NCBI GenBank assembly: GCA_944322325.1
Contig: CALUOQ010000010.1
Span: forward strand, 33,389 to 97,388
DNA: 64,000 nt
Origin: an uncultured Alloprevotella sp.
GTDB taxonomy: Bacteria > Bacteroidota > Bacteroidia > Bacteroidales > Bacteroidaceae
Direction of reading: 5' to 3'
This document shows, piece by piece, positions 54,882 through 63,955 of the stretch. Position numbers and translations under genes: made by a program. The notes below the pieces were generated by a model. It made no database searches. It saw only the letters and a list, made by a program, of their open reading frames with translations, and was not told the origin of the DNA. Within the stretch, counting starts at the first letter, position 1; each line of letters begins with the position of its first letter.

Positions 54882-55494
54882 GCCGTTTCGTCTCCTTTTC
54901 GTGGCCCTGCTTGCCGTGCAGGCCGTCTGCGGTGTCAGTTCCTGCACGAGCGAGGCGCCGCCGATGGCGGCCGCCATTACGGTGCGCGACTCGCTGCCCG
55001 TGATGATAACGAAAGGCGTGTCGAAACTCATTTCCGATTCCGGCGTTATCCGCTACAAGATAGTCGCTGAGGAATGGGAGGTTTACGATATGACCCACCC
55101 GCCGCGCCAAGTCTTCCCCAAGGGGCTTTTTCTGGAACGTTTCGACGAGAAGTTCAACGTCGATCTCCACGTCACCGCCGATACGGCCTACTGTTACAAC
55201 CAAAACCTGTGGGAATTGCGCGGACGTGTTTTCGTGCGTAACATCCGGGGTGAGACTTTCTCCACCGAGGAGCTCTACTGGGACATGGAGAAGCACGAGA
55301 TTTACTCCCATCAATACATGCGCATCGTCACGCCCGACGACGAGCTGGAGGGAAACTCCTTTCGCGCCAACGAGCAGATGACGGACTACGTCGTCTTTTG
55401 GGCGCGCGGCCACATGCCCGTGCCTCAGGAGTCGGCGCCAGCCCCGGCCGACAGTGTGCCGCCCCGCGAGGCACCATCGTCGACCCGGCCGTAG
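54874..55494 (+). CDS. lptC: LPS export protein LptC
   Basis: Periplasmic bitopic or lipid-anchored part of the LPS transport bridge, linking the LptBFG transporter to LptA. The 206-residue protein has an N-terminal hydrophobic segment ending VSSCTSEA, which may be a lipobox, and the LptC strands ISDSGVIRYKIVAEEWEVYD through AYCYNQNLWELRGRVFVRN and GNSFRANEQM. Start must be TTG at 54874: the codon two before it is preceded by an in-frame TGA, and no ATG is available. Overlaps the barrel gene by 8 bases. Confidence 0.88.
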   Translation: MSKPFRLLFVALLAVQAVCGVSSCTSEAPPMAAAITVRDSLPVMITKGVSKLISDSGVIRYKIVAEEWEVYDMTHPPRQVFPKGLFLERFDEKFNVDLHVTADTAYCYNQNLWELRGRVFVRNIRGETFSTEELYWDMEKHEIYSHQYMRIVTPDDELEGNSFRANEQMTDYVVFWARGHMPVPQESAPAPADSVPPREAPSSTRP

Positions 55495-55592
55495 CTCCCG
55501 TCGCGCAGACCTCCGTTGCCGGAATATGGGGCGCAACGGTCGCGTTTGCCGCCTTTTTCCCCGAAAAACGTGTGGGAGTGCTAAACTTTTTA

Positions 55593-55600
55593 TATCTTTG
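55593..55600 (+). promoter_or_regulatory. -7 box of ppiD
   Basis: TATCTTTG, 51 bases before the ATG. Confidence 0.6.
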
Positions 55601-55650
55601 TGCGCTTTCTACGACAATAAATATAAGTAATAATAAATAACTAACAGCGA

Positions 55651-57807
55651 ATGGCAGCATTACAGAAAATCAGGAACAAGGGAGCGCTGCTGGTGATTGT
55701 CATCGGCTTGGCCCTGTTCGCGTTTATTGCCGAAGAGTTTTTCCGCTCGATAGAAACGTCGTCGAACGACAGCAAGATGCAGGTCGGCGAGGTGCTCGGC
55801 GAAGACCTTTCCGTGCAAGAGTTTCAGGCAATGGTAGACGAAACCGCCGAAATCATCCAGCTTCAGCGCGGTGTCAATAGCCTGACGGACGAAGAAATGA
55901 CGCAAGTGAAGGACCAGGTCTGGAACGAGTTCGTCAGCTATAAGTTAATCGAAGACCAGGCGCGTGCCGCCGGGCTCACCGTAACCGACGCCGAAGTACA
56001 GGAAGTGCTTCGCCAAGGTACGAACCCCATGCTCGCGCAGACGCCTTTCGTCGATCAGCAGACGGGCCGCTTCGACGTGAAAGGCCTTCAGGACTTCCTG
56101 AAGCAGTACGAGGAAATGAAAAGCCGCGCCAGCCAGGTTCCGGCGCAGTACATCGAGCAATACGAGATGCTCTACCGCCTGTGGCAGTTTACCGAAAAGA
56201 ATCTGCGCCGCCAGCTCCTCATGAGCAAGTACCAGACGCTGCTCGGTGCCGCTTTCCTCTCCAATCCCGTCGAAGCCAAGATGGCTTTCCAGGAGCGCAC
56301 CGAACAGGCTACCTTGGACATGGCCACGATTCCCTATACGACCATCACCGACAAGGAAGTGACCGTGACCGACGCCGAACTGAAGGCAAAATACGAGGAA
56401 GACAAGGAACTCTTCCGCCAGGATGTCAATACGCGTGACATTAAATATATTGATGTCGCTGTCACCGCCAGCGACAAGGACAAGGCCGATCTGGACAAGA
56501 AGATGAACGAAACGTACCAGAAACTGCTGTCCGCCACCTCGCCGGCCGCAGTGGTCAACGCTTCGAAGTCCACCGTCCCTTATGCCGACGTCCCCCTCTC
56601 GCGCAACGCGTTCCCCATGGACATTCGTACCCAGCTCGACTCTGTTGCCGTGGGCAGCACCAAGGCACCTTACTACAACGCCGGCGACAACACGATGAAC
56701 ATCGTGAAAGTCCTGAGTAAGACAGAGGCACCCGACTCCATCCTTTATCGCATGATTCAGGTGACCGGCACTTCGCTCGACGACGCCCATAACCGCGCCG
56801 ACAGCATCTACAAAGCCTTGGCCGCCGGTGCCGACTTCAAGAACCTCGCCAAAGTGTACGGACAGACTGGCGACAGCCTATGGATGACTTCGCAGCAGTA
56901 CGAAGGCAGCGCCATTGACGAGGACGGCGCCAAGTATCTCTCCGCCCTTAACCTGACGGGTGTCAACGGACTGGCCAACGTAGCCCTGTCGCAGGGCAAC
57001 CTCGTCATTCAGGTGCTCGACCGTCGCGACATGACGACGAAGTACAACGTCGCCGTAGTGAAGTGCCCCGTGCAGTTCTCTTCGGCTACCTACCAGAGCG
57101 CACTTAATAAACTCAACGTCTTCCTCGGTCAGAACAAGACCCTTGCCGATATCGAGAAGAACGCCGCCCGCAACGGTTATACCGTCCGCGAGCGCAAGAA
57201 CCTCACTTCGGCTGAGCATTACATCGCCGGAATCGGCGGCACGAAGGACGCTCTGCGCTGGGCCTTCGACGACGCGGAAGTAGGTCAGGTATCGCAACTC
57301 TACGAGTGCGGCGCCGCCAATGACCACCTCCTTGTCATGGTACTCACCGGAGCCTGCGAGCAGGGTTACCGTAACTGGGACGATGCCGAAGTCAAGGAGT
57401 ACCTGACCGAACAAGTGAAGAACGACAAAAAAGCCGAGCTCATCCTGAACCGTGCCAAGGACGTGAAGACCTTGGCGCAGGCCAAGGCCCAGAAGGGCGC
57501 TACGGCCGACACGCTCACGACCGTGACGTTTGCCAATCCGCCTTTCGTAGGTGCTACGCGTACGGCCGAACCACTCATTGCCGGCGAGATGGCCAAGATG
57601 AAGGCAGGCCAGTTCTCCGGTGCGGTTAAGGGCAATGGTGGCGTATTCTTCTTCCAGCTCATCGACAAGAAGAGTACGGGCGAGAAGTACGACGAAAAGA
57701 CCGAGATGCAGGGCGTGGCTCAGACCAACCTGCGCATCATGGCCAACCAGCTGGCCAACGACCTGGCCCGCAAGGCCGACGTGGTCGACAACCGCTACAA
57801 GTTCTGA
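55651..57807 (+). CDS. ppiD: PpiD-like peptidyl-prolyl isomerase/chaperone
   Basis: A 718-residue inner-membrane-anchored periplasmic folding factor. One membrane helix (LLVIVIGLALFAFIAEEFF, about 13-31) is followed by a SurA-N-like helical region with DEEMTQVKDQVWNEFVSYKLIEDQ, a parvulin-type rotamase region around residues 345-460 that is diverged, and a helical C-terminus. The sequence is Gln/Lys-rich as in other PpiD proteins. Stand-alone gene with promoter and terminator. Confidence 0.88.
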   Translation: MAALQKIRNKGALLVIVIGLALFAFIAEEFFRSIETSSNDSKMQVGEVLGEDLSVQEFQAMVDETAEIIQLQRGVNSLTDEEMTQVKDQVWNEFVSYKLIEDQARAAGLTVTDAEVQEVLRQGTNPMLAQTPFVDQQTGRFDVKGLQDFLKQYEEMKSRASQVPAQYIEQYEMLYRLWQFTEKNLRRQLLMSKYQTLLGAAFLSNPVEAKMAFQERTEQATLDMATIPYTTITDKEVTVTDAELKAKYEEDKELFRQDVNTRDIKYIDVAVTASDKDKADLDKKMNETYQKLLSATSPAAVVNASKSTVPYADVPLSRNAFPMDIRTQLDSVAVGSTKAPYYNAGDNTMNIVKVLSKTEAPDSILYRMIQVTGTSLDDAHNRADSIYKALAAGADFKNLAKVYGQTGDSLWMTSQQYEGSAIDEDGAKYLSALNLTGVNGLANVALSQGNLVIQVLDRRDMTTKYNVAVVKCPVQFSSATYQSALNKLNVFLGQNKTLADIEKNAARNGYTVRERKNLTSAEHYIAGIGGTKDALRWAFDDAEVGQVSQLYECGAANDHLLVMVLTGACEQGYRNWDDAEVKEYLTEQVKNDKKAELILNRAKDVKTLAQAKAQKGATADTLTTVTFANPPFVGATRTAEPLIAGEMAKMKAGQFSGAVKGNGGVFFFQLIDKKSTGEKYDEKTEMQGVAQTNLRIMANQLANDLARKADVVDNRYKF

Positions 57808-57836
57808 CCCTTTCAGCCCCGCGGGCGTTCAAGTAT

Positions 57837-57870
57837 AAGCGAGCAGGTCTCCCGGGAGGCCTGCTCGCTT
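57837..57870 (+). terminator. Terminator of ppiD
   Basis: Perfect 11-bp stem (57837-57847 with 57860-57870) followed by CTTTTG. Confidence 0.7.
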
Positions 57871-57914
57871 CTTTTGATTCGCAAGAGTCATTCCTTTCAT
57901 AATGTCGAGTAACG

Positions 57915-58352
57915 ATGTCCGAACTGAAAATCTATTCCATCGATGCCAGCGAACCCGCTGAGCTTCCCTACGCCGACGACGGCGTAAGGGCCGGCTTTCC
58001 CTCACCGGCGCAGGACTTCATGAGCGAAGCCATCGACCTGAACCGCGACCTCGTGACGCATCCCGAAAGTACCTTCTACGCCCGTGTCGAGGGCGACTCG
58101 ATGACCGGTGCCGGCGTTTTCGAGGGCGACATACTGGTGGTCGACAAGCTCATCGAAGCGCGCGACGGCGACATGGCGGTCTGCGTGGTCGACGGCGAGT
58201 TTACCGTGAAGTTTCTCGACCTCTCGGGCGGCCGTGTCACGTTGCGCCCCGCCAACGACGCCTATGCGCCCATCACGGTGACCGAGGCCGACCGTTTCGA
58301 CGTATGGGGCGTCGTCACGTACGTTATACACCGCGTCCGTCGCCGCCGATGA
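57915..58352 (+). CDS. umuD: UmuD-like S24 autoprotease
   Basis: Error-prone polymerase subunit activated by RecA-assisted self-cleavage during DNA damage. The 145-residue protein has the cleavage site Ala26-Gly27 in VRAGFPSPA, the nucleophile Ser62 in [10 protein letters not shown] and general base Lys99 in EFTVKFL, almost identical in spacing to E. coli UmuD. Its TGA overlaps the umuC ATG. I saw no obvious LexA-type operator in the short upstream gap. Confidence 0.95.
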   Translation: MSELKIYSIDASEPAELPYADDGVRAGFPSPAQDFMSEAIDLNRDLVTHPESTFYARVEGDSMTGAGVFEGDILVVDKLIEARDGDMAVCVVDGEFTVKFLDLSGGRVTLRPANDAYAPITVTEADRFDVWGVVTYVIHRVRRRR

Positions 58353-59599
58353 TTGGCTTGATCGACTGCAACAATTTTTTCGTCAGTTGCGAGCGTGTGT
58401 TCCGTCCGCAATTGCAGGGACGCCCGGTCGTTGTCCTTTCGAACAACGACGGTTGTGTCGTGGCGCGCAGCAACGAGGCCAAAGCGCTGGGCATAGCCAT
58501 GGGAGTGCCTTACTTCCAGATACGCCGCTGCGTCGAGGCGGGGCAGGTCACAGCCTGCTCGTCCAACATGCGTCTCTACCGGGACATGTCGCGTCGCGTC
58601 ATGTCGCTCATCGCGCGCCGCGCGCCACGTGTCGAGATCTACTCGGTCGACGAGTGTTTCATCGACCTCGACGGGATTGACGACCCGCTCGGTTTCGGTC
58701 GCGGGCTGGCCGCTTTTGTTACGCGCGGCACGGGCATTCCCGTCAGCCTCGGCGTGTCGTCGAACAAGACGTTGGCCAAGATGGCCAGCCGCTTTGCCAA
58801 GCGCTATCCCGGTTACCATGGTTGTTGTGCCATCGATACGGAGGCGAAGCGCGACCGCGCGGTCCGCCTCTTCGACGTGGCCGACGTCTGGGGCATCGGC
58901 CGGCGCCACCTCGACCGCCTTCACCGTTCGGGTGTCCATACGGCCTACGACCTGACGCTGTGGAGCGAGGACCGCGTGCGCCATGTCCTCTCGTTGCCCG
59001 GCGTCTACACTTGGCGCGAACTGCGCGGCCAGGCCTGCCTGCCCCTCGAGCCGCGTCAGCCACGCCAGTCCGTCACGTCGTCGCGCTCCTTCCGCGAGCC
59101 CATCTACGACCTCGAGACGCTGCGCCCCCTCGTGGCGGACTTTGCCGCCCAGTGCTGCCGCACGCTCCGCGCCGAGGGTACGGCCGCCGCGCAAGTCAGC
59201 GTTTATGTCCGTACCGACCGTTTCCGCCCCGACCTGCCGCAGTATGCCAATAGCGCCGCCCTGCGCCTCGACGTGGCCACGAGCGATGTGCGCGAGCTCG
59301 TTGCGGCCGCCGAACGCTGCCTTGAAGCCGTTTTTCGCCCGGGTTACGGATACAAGAAAGCCGGGGTCACGCTCGGGGACATCGCCGTTGACGCCGTACA
59401 GGGCCATCTGTTCGACACCGTCGACCGCGACAAGCAGCGGCGCCTTCTCGAAGCCATCGACCGCATTCAGCAGGCCAACGGACGCCACGCCCTGCGCGTG
59501 GCCCTACAGGGCGACGTCGAACAGAGTGTGCGCCGCGACCACCGTTCGCCCTGTTACACCACGCGTCTTTCCGACATCATCACCGTCCGCGCCGACTGA
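58349..59599 (+). CDS. umuC: DNA polymerase V catalytic subunit UmuC
   Basis: Y-family translesion polymerase. The 416-residue protein has the first catalytic Asp in [16 protein letters not shown] (residues 3-18), the [10 protein letters not shown] motif with the catalytic Asp-Glu pair (near 100-109), the [13 protein letters not shown] segment and a helix-hairpin-helix near 180-200, followed by the little-finger domain. Length is normal for UmuC. Start chosen by its exact overlap with the umuD stop. Confidence 0.95.
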   Translation: MIGLIDCNNFFVSCERVFRPQLQGRPVVVLSNNDGCVVARSNEAKALGIAMGVPYFQIRRCVEAGQVTACSSNMRLYRDMSRRVMSLIARRAPRVEIYSVDECFIDLDGIDDPLGFGRGLAAFVTRGTGIPVSLGVSSNKTLAKMASRFAKRYPGYHGCCAIDTEAKRDRAVRLFDVADVWGIGRRHLDRLHRSGVHTAYDLTLWSEDRVRHVLSLPGVYTWRELRGQACLPLEPRQPRQSVTSSRSFREPIYDLETLRPLVADFAAQCCRTLRAEGTAAAQVSVYVRTDRFRPDLPQYANSAALRLDVATSDVRELVAAAERCLEAVFRPGYGYKKAGVTLGDIAVDAVQGHLFDTVDRDKQRRLLEAIDRIQQANGRHALRVALQGDVEQSVRRDHRSPCYTTRLSDIITVRAD

Positions 59600-59692
59600 C
59601 GGCGTCGCAGGGTAGTCTCCGGTTTTCTTCTTGTGCCGGATGGCCGGGACGAAGATAGTGCGGACGGATTTTATGGTTTGCGGCTAAATCCC

Positions 59693-59700
59693 TAACTTTG
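59693..59700 (+). promoter_or_regulatory. -7 box just before patatin gene
   Basis: TAACTTTG ends only 6 bases before the ATG at 59707, so the transcript would be leaderless or nearly so. Confidence 0.5.
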
Positions 59701-59706
59701 CGGTCA

Positions 59707-60663
59707 ATGAATTTTGAGAAACGACAGAAAGGCGTGGCACTGGCCCTCTCGTGTGGCGGTGCACGCGGATTGGCGCACATCGGCGTCATACGCGAGCTTG
59801 AGCGGCGGGGATATGTGATTCACAATATCTCCGGCTGTTCGATGGGGTCGGTTGTCGGCGCGTTCTACGCGATGGGCCGGATGAGCAGCCTGAGCCAGTT
59901 TATGGAGTCCCTCTCGTTGGAGGATATGGCAGACTATCTGGATTTTACCATTTCGAGCGGTGGTTTCATCAAAGCCAAGCGTTTCATCGACAAGCTGAAA
60001 ACGCTGTCGCCCGACCGGTCTATCGAAAGTTTGCCCGTGGAACTGACCATCGTGGCTACCAACCTGACTACGGGCAAGGAGGAAGTTTTTACGCAAGGCA
60101 GCATATACGCGGCCGTCCGTGCCTCGATAGCCATACCGGCCGTGATTACGTCTGTGCGCCAGGACGGCGAGGTGCTGGTCGACGGGGGCATCGTCAATCC
60201 CATGCCGTTGAATCATTTGCACGCGTCGCCCGGCGACATAAAGGTCGCGGTCAACTTGTACGGGACTGACACAACGGCTACGTTGTCGCCGGTTCCGGTT
60301 CGCGAGACGTCCAACGAAAGCCCCCTGGCTTACCTTCGGGACAAGTACCACAGCGTTCGGACGTGGCGAAGCAGCCTGCTTACCACGCTTTTCCGCGAGA
60401 CGACGGACGTACGCGGCTACGTCGGCACGTTGCGCGCCATTGTCGACCTCATGACGCAGCGTCTGATTGAAGCCCAGCTGCGTGTCGCCCCTCCCGACGT
60501 CGTCATCGACATCCCGATGGCCTGTGCGTCGGTGTTCGACTTCAACCGCGCGAAGGACCTCATCCTGCTTGGCGAGCAGCAGGCCCGTGCGGCTTTGGAC
60601 CGCTACGAAGCCCAGTCCGCGACTCCTTGGTGGCGGCGCAAGTGGCGGTGTTTTCGTTTTTAA
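59707..60663 (+). CDS. Patatin-like phospholipase (RssA type)
   Basis: A 318-residue patatin-fold lipid acyl hydrolase with the Ser-Asp dyad: oxyanion loop CGGARGLAHIGV (16-27), nucleophile Ser in GCSMGSVVG (near 44-52), and Asp in VDGGIVNPMP (near 160-169). Similar to RssA/NTE-type cytosolic members; substrate unknown. Start MNFEKRQKGVALALS at 59707 follows a -7 box by only 6 bases. Stop is 5 bases before the rnpB promoter box. Confidence 0.88.
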   Translation: MNFEKRQKGVALALSCGGARGLAHIGVIRELERRGYVIHNISGCSMGSVVGAFYAMGRMSSLSQFMESLSLEDMADYLDFTISSGGFIKAKRFIDKLKTLSPDRSIESLPVELTIVATNLTTGKEEVFTQGSIYAAVRASIAIPAVITSVRQDGEVLVDGGIVNPMPLNHLHASPGDIKVAVNLYGTDTTATLSPVPVRETSNESPLAYLRDKYHSVRTWRSSLLTTLFRETTDVRGYVGTLRAIVDLMTQRLIEAQLRVAPPDVVIDIPMACASVFDFNRAKDLILLGEQQARAALDRYEAQSATPWWRRKWRCFRF

Positions 60664-60667
60664 TTGC

Positions 60668-60675
60668 TAACTTTG
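60668..60675 (+). promoter_or_regulatory. -7 box of rnpB
   Basis: TAACTTTG, 12 bases before the first paired base of the RNase P RNA. Confidence 0.6.
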
Positions 60676-60686
60676 CCCGAAAAATA

Positions 60687-61060
60687 AGGAACAGGCGGCC
60701 GGTCTGCCGCGTACGCCCCGGTGGCGTAGGAGGAAAGTCCGGGCAACGCAGGGCAGTTCGCTTCTTAATGGGAAGTCGTCCGCGAGGGCGAGTCGATGCA
60801 GAAGAAAACAACCGCCGGCCGTTCACGCGGCCGGTAAGGGTGAGAAGGTGGGGCAAGAGCCTACCAGCTGTGCGGTGACGCGCAGGCTGTGCATCCCGAA
60901 CGTTGAAAGTTCATGTAAACCGGCGTCTGAGGGCGGCCCGCCCGAGCCGAGCACGCCGGAGGGTAGAACGATAGAGTTTGTCGGCGACGGCAAACCCAGA
61001 TAAATGGCAGACGCTGCACCGCGTGCAGTACAGAACCCGGCTTACAGGCTGCCTGTTCCT
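60687..61060 (+). ncRNA. rnpB: RNase P RNA (type A)
   Basis: Catalytic RNA that matures tRNA 5' ends. Universal elements are present: GAGGAAAGTCCGGGC near 60730, a GGTAAGGGTGAGAAGGTGG-like P10-P11 region near 60834, GAGCCTACCAG, and ACAGAACCCGGCTTACAG near 61030. The 5' end AGGAACAGGC pairs with the 3' end GCCTGTTCCT as helix P1. A T-run at 61060-61067 ends it. Confidence 0.95.
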
Positions 61061-61067
61061 TTTTCTT
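61060..61067 (+). terminator. T-run terminator of rnpB
   Basis: TTTTTCTT directly after helix P1, so P1 itself can act as the terminator stem. Confidence 0.6.
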
Positions 61068-61113
61068 AGCTAAGCGGTAAATTTCAAAGCATATACGCTT
61101 CTTTTTGCGAGAG

Positions 61114-62583
61114 ATGAGTTCCCTGAAGACCAACGTCGTCCTGAACCTGCTGAACACGGTGACCAGCATCGTGTTCCCTATCGTCACGTTTCCCTATGCG
61201 GCCCGTGTTTTGCTGCCCGGTGGGATCGGTGCGGTGAACTTCCAGCTTTCGATTATCAATTACATCGTTCTGTTCGTGAGCCTGGGCATCCCGATGTATG
61301 GTGTCCGCGAGGTGGCCCGCCACCGGGACGACTTGCGTCTGCGCAACCGCGTGGCAGTGGAGCTGTTGCTGCTCAGCCTGGGGCTGTGTCTGCCCGGCTA
61401 TCTCGTGGTCTGGGCCTTGTCGGTATGGGTGCCCCAGATCCATGCCCAGGCCGTGCTGTTTTATCTTTTGAGTACGACGATTCTGTTTACGGCGTTAGGC
61501 GTGCAGTGGTTTTACCAGGCCGTAGAGGATTTCAAGTTTATCACGATTCGCGGCATCGTCGTCCGCGTGTTGGCGGCCCTTTCCTTGTTCCTGTTCGTCA
61601 AGTCGCCGGACGATTTGCTGATTTATGGTGCCATCACGGTGGCGTCGACGGTGGGCAACAATGTGATTAATTTTGTGCATCTCAGGCACTTCGTATCGCT
61701 GCGCTCTGTCGACTGGCGCCGCCTCAAAGTCATGCGCCATCTGCGTCCGGCGTTCCGTATTTTTGTCCTGAACCTGATTGTCAGTATCTACGTGAATCTG
61801 AACGCCGTGATGCTGGGATTCATGCAGGGCGACGAGGCCGTGGGGCTGTACACGGCGGGCGTGCGTTTGTCCCAGGTCGTGCTGTCGGTGGTCACTTCGT
61901 TGAGCGTGGTGATGTTGCCGCGGTGTGCCAATTTGTTGACGCTCGGCCAGATGGACGCTTTTTCGGCCGTGGCGCGCAAGAGTGTACGGTTTGTGCTCGG
62001 CCTGTCGCTGCCGTTTATGATGGGACTCATCGTGTTGTCCCGCCCCATCATCGCGCTGTTCTGTGGGCCGGATTTCGGCGGGTCGGTCGCAGTGCTTTGC
62101 TGGACGGCGCCCATTGTGCTGTTCGTCGGTCTGAGCAATCTGATAGGTATTCAAATCCTTTATCCTCAGGACAAGGAGCGTATCGTCATCTGGAGCACGG
62201 CGGGCGGAGCGGTGTTCAACGTGGTGCTCAATCTCTGGTTGATTCCGCTGTGGGCCGCGACGGGCGCTGCCATCTCGACGTTGGTCACCGAAGGCGTCGT
62301 GCTGGTGATACAGTGCTGGGCGGGCCGCAGATATTTGCCTTTCCGCCTGTTCGACCGGTCTTACTGGGTTTATGTCGTGGCTGCGGCGCTCATGTCGGTC
62401 GTCGTGGGGTGGGGGGCATACGTCGTCTCCGTCGATTGGCTCCGCATCTTGGTCGGGATTGTGGCCGGCGGACTCGTCTATGGCGGTGTCCTGCTGTGGG
62501 CGAAGGATGCCCTGATGATGGACATCTTGGACTACGTGGGGTTGGGCCGCTTCGTCAGGTCGCGTGCCGGTAGGGAGAAATAG
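61114..62583 (+). CDS. Oligosaccharide flippase, Wzx-like
   Basis: A 489-residue MATE/polysaccharide-transporter family membrane protein with about 12-14 helices. The N-terminal NVVLNLLNTVTSIVFPIVTFPYAARVL matches Wzx/RfbX-type flippases that move undecaprenyl-linked oligosaccharides across the inner membrane. The start at 61114 (MSSLKTN) is preferred to a TTG three codons earlier. The glycosyltransferase gene follows after 63 bases, suggesting a small surface-glycan pair. Confidence 0.9.
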   Translation: MSSLKTNVVLNLLNTVTSIVFPIVTFPYAARVLLPGGIGAVNFQLSIINYIVLFVSLGIPMYGVREVARHRDDLRLRNRVAVELLLLSLGLCLPGYLVVWALSVWVPQIHAQAVLFYLLSTTILFTALGVQWFYQAVEDFKFITIRGIVVRVLAALSLFLFVKSPDDLLIYGAITVASTVGNNVINFVHLRHFVSLRSVDWRRLKVMRHLRPAFRIFVLNLIVSIYVNLNAVMLGFMQGDEAVGLYTAGVRLSQVVLSVVTSLSVVMLPRCANLLTLGQMDAFSAVARKSVRFVLGLSLPFMMGLIVLSRPIIALFCGPDFGGSVAVLCWTAPIVLFVGLSNLIGIQILYPQDKERIVIWSTAGGAVFNVVLNLWLIPLWAATGAAISTLVTEGVVLVIQCWAGRRYLPFRLFDRSYWVYVVAAALMSVVVGWGAYVVSVDWLRILVGIVAGGLVYGGVLLWAKDALMMDILDYVGLGRFVRSRAGREK

Positions 62584-62646
62584 TGCATGGCAGGACGGTT
62601 TGTCCGTGTCGTAGTGATATAATGTGGAAACGTAGAAATTGGAATT

Positions 62647-63660
62647 ATGGAGAAACTCTTGACAATAGTCATTCCTGTTTTTAAGACTGAGGCGTACCTC
62701 GAAAAATGTTTGAGCTCGCTGTTGGTCGCCGGGTGGCAGGACCGGCTTGATGTTGTCGTCGTCATTGACGGCAGTCCCGACCGTTCGGCCGAGATAGCCC
62801 GCCGCTATGAGGCCCAGTATCCCGGCACATTCCGCGTCGTCGAGAAGGAGAACGGCGGCCACGGGTCGTGCTGGAATGTCGGGCTGCGGATGGCGGAGGG
62901 CCGCTATGTGCGTTTCCTCGATTCCGACGACTGGTTCGATACGCCGGCCTTTGCTACATTTCTGGCGCATCTTGCCACGGCTGAGGCCGACGTAGTCTTT
63001 ACGAATTACGCCCGGGAATATGTGTTCGAGGGGCGGACCGAGCCCTGCTATGCCGGCGGCGTGGAGTACGGCCGTGTCTACGACGCCAAAACTTTTGACT
63101 ATGCCACACAGCCCGTAACGCTCTGTTCGCTTTTTGCCGGGACTTATTCGACGGCGATGTTGCGCGCCGAGGGAGTCCGTTTCACCGAGAAAGCGTACTA
63201 CGACGATACCATCCTTCAGGCTTACGGTTTCATGAGCGCCCGCAGCTTTGTCTTTCTCGAGCCGGTGGTCTATCGGTATTTCATCGGTCGCCCGGGGCAG
63301 ACCATGTCCGTCGAGGCACGCATGAAGCACCTTGCCCACGCTCAGCGCGAGACGCTTCGCCTTTGTGCGGTCTACGAGGAGAGGGCCGCCGCCCTTGCGC
63401 CGGCAAAGCGGGACTTTCTCTTTCGCGTGGCAGCGGTAAACGTGGATGAGAAGTATCGTATCCTTCTGAATTTGCCCTATCGCGAGGCGCGACGGCAAAT
63501 CCGCAGTTGGGATGAGCAGCTCGCCCGGTACGTTTTTCGTGACCGGCTTTATGCCGAGGGCGGTAAACTGATGCGTCTGTACCGCCACTTGCCCTTTTCC
63601 GTGTTCTATGGTATCTATTCGATGCTTTACCTTCGTTTAGGCGGTCGCCGGACATCATAG
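62647..63660 (+). CDS. Family 2 glycosyltransferase
   Basis: A 337-residue GT-A fold transferase that adds a sugar from a nucleotide donor. TIVIPVFKTEAYLEKCL and VVVIDGSPDRSAEIARRYE (5-55) form the nucleotide-binding half, RFLDSDDWFDTPAF (near 95) has the DxD metal motif, and TEKAYYDDTILQ (near 185) holds the probable catalytic Asp. Acceptor and donor are unknown. With the flippase it probably serves an exported polysaccharide or glycoconjugate. Confidence 0.9.
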   Translation: MEKLLTIVIPVFKTEAYLEKCLSSLLVAGWQDRLDVVVVIDGSPDRSAEIARRYEAQYPGTFRVVEKENGGHGSCWNVGLRMAEGRYVRFLDSDDWFDTPAFATFLAHLATAEADVVFTNYAREYVFEGRTEPCYAGGVEYGRVYDAKTFDYATQPVTLCSLFAGTYSTAMLRAEGVRFTEKAYYDDTILQAYGFMSARSFVFLEPVVYRYFIGRPGQTMSVEARMKHLAHAQRETLRLCAVYEERAAALAPAKRDFLFRVAAVNVDEKYRILLNLPYREARRQIRSWDEQLARYVFRDRLYAEGGKLMRLYRHLPFSVFYGIYSMLYLRLGGRRTS

Positions 63661-63707
63661 GCGCAATCGCCCGCCCCGTTCCCTCGCAATTCTCCTACGT
63701 ACACTAC

Positions 63708-63761
63708 CGGCCCCGATGGTTACACGGCCTTTCCCGCCCGTAACCATCGGGGCCGTTTTTT
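63708..63761 (+). terminator. Strong intrinsic terminator after glycosyltransferase
   Basis: Perfect 16-bp stem (63708-63723 with 63740-63755), 16-base loop and six T residues. Confidence 0.85.
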
Positions 63762-63941
63762 GTTAAGGCATAGCCTCTCAAGCCCTCTTTCCCCCTCCTT
63801 TCCTCATTAGTCCCATTGACCCCATTCGCCTCATCAGCCCCATAATAATTAAGAAGAAGTCAGGGAAAATTTCTAAGAAAAGGCCTGTGTCCATTCTATA
63901 TAAGAATGAGAAATTCACAGGGACTGGCGGGCCTTGGGTCA
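63762..63941 (-). ncRNA. Candidate non-coding RNA or leader at right edge
   Basis: A reverse-strand promoter (below) fires into about 180 bases without a credible gene. The first 60 bases can fold as a nested hairpin: CCTGTG (reverse complement of 63916-63921) with CACAGG (63884-63889) enclosing CATTCT/AGAATG with loop TATAT. The only open frame gives a low-complexity Met/Gly/Arg peptide. Length would suit a 6S-like RNA, but I could not show the needed pairing. Confidence 0.3.
63802..63846. repeat. Degenerate 9-bp tandem repeat
   Basis: Five consecutive 9-bp units resembling CCTCATTAG/TCCCATTGA/CCCCATTCG/CCTCATCAG/CCCCATAAT. Similar CCCATTAGT-like minisatellites are common between Bacteroidales genes. 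Confidence 0.55.
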
Positions 63942-63947
63942 ACGCTG

Positions 63948-63955
63948 CAAAGATA
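63948..63955 (-). promoter_or_regulatory. -7 box near right edge
   Basis: Reverse strand TATCTTTG with an upstream TTGG at about the -33 distance; no protein start follows closely. Confidence 0.5.

Noticed and set aside
57871-57914. LexA operator upstream of umuDC
   Set aside because: No convincing inverted repeat is visible in the short gap; Bacteroidota LexA sites are poorly defined to me, so none is claimed.
63762-63941. Identification of the right-edge transcript as 6S RNA
   Set aside because: Length is suitable, but I could not find the long closing stem with a central bubble that defines 6S RNA.
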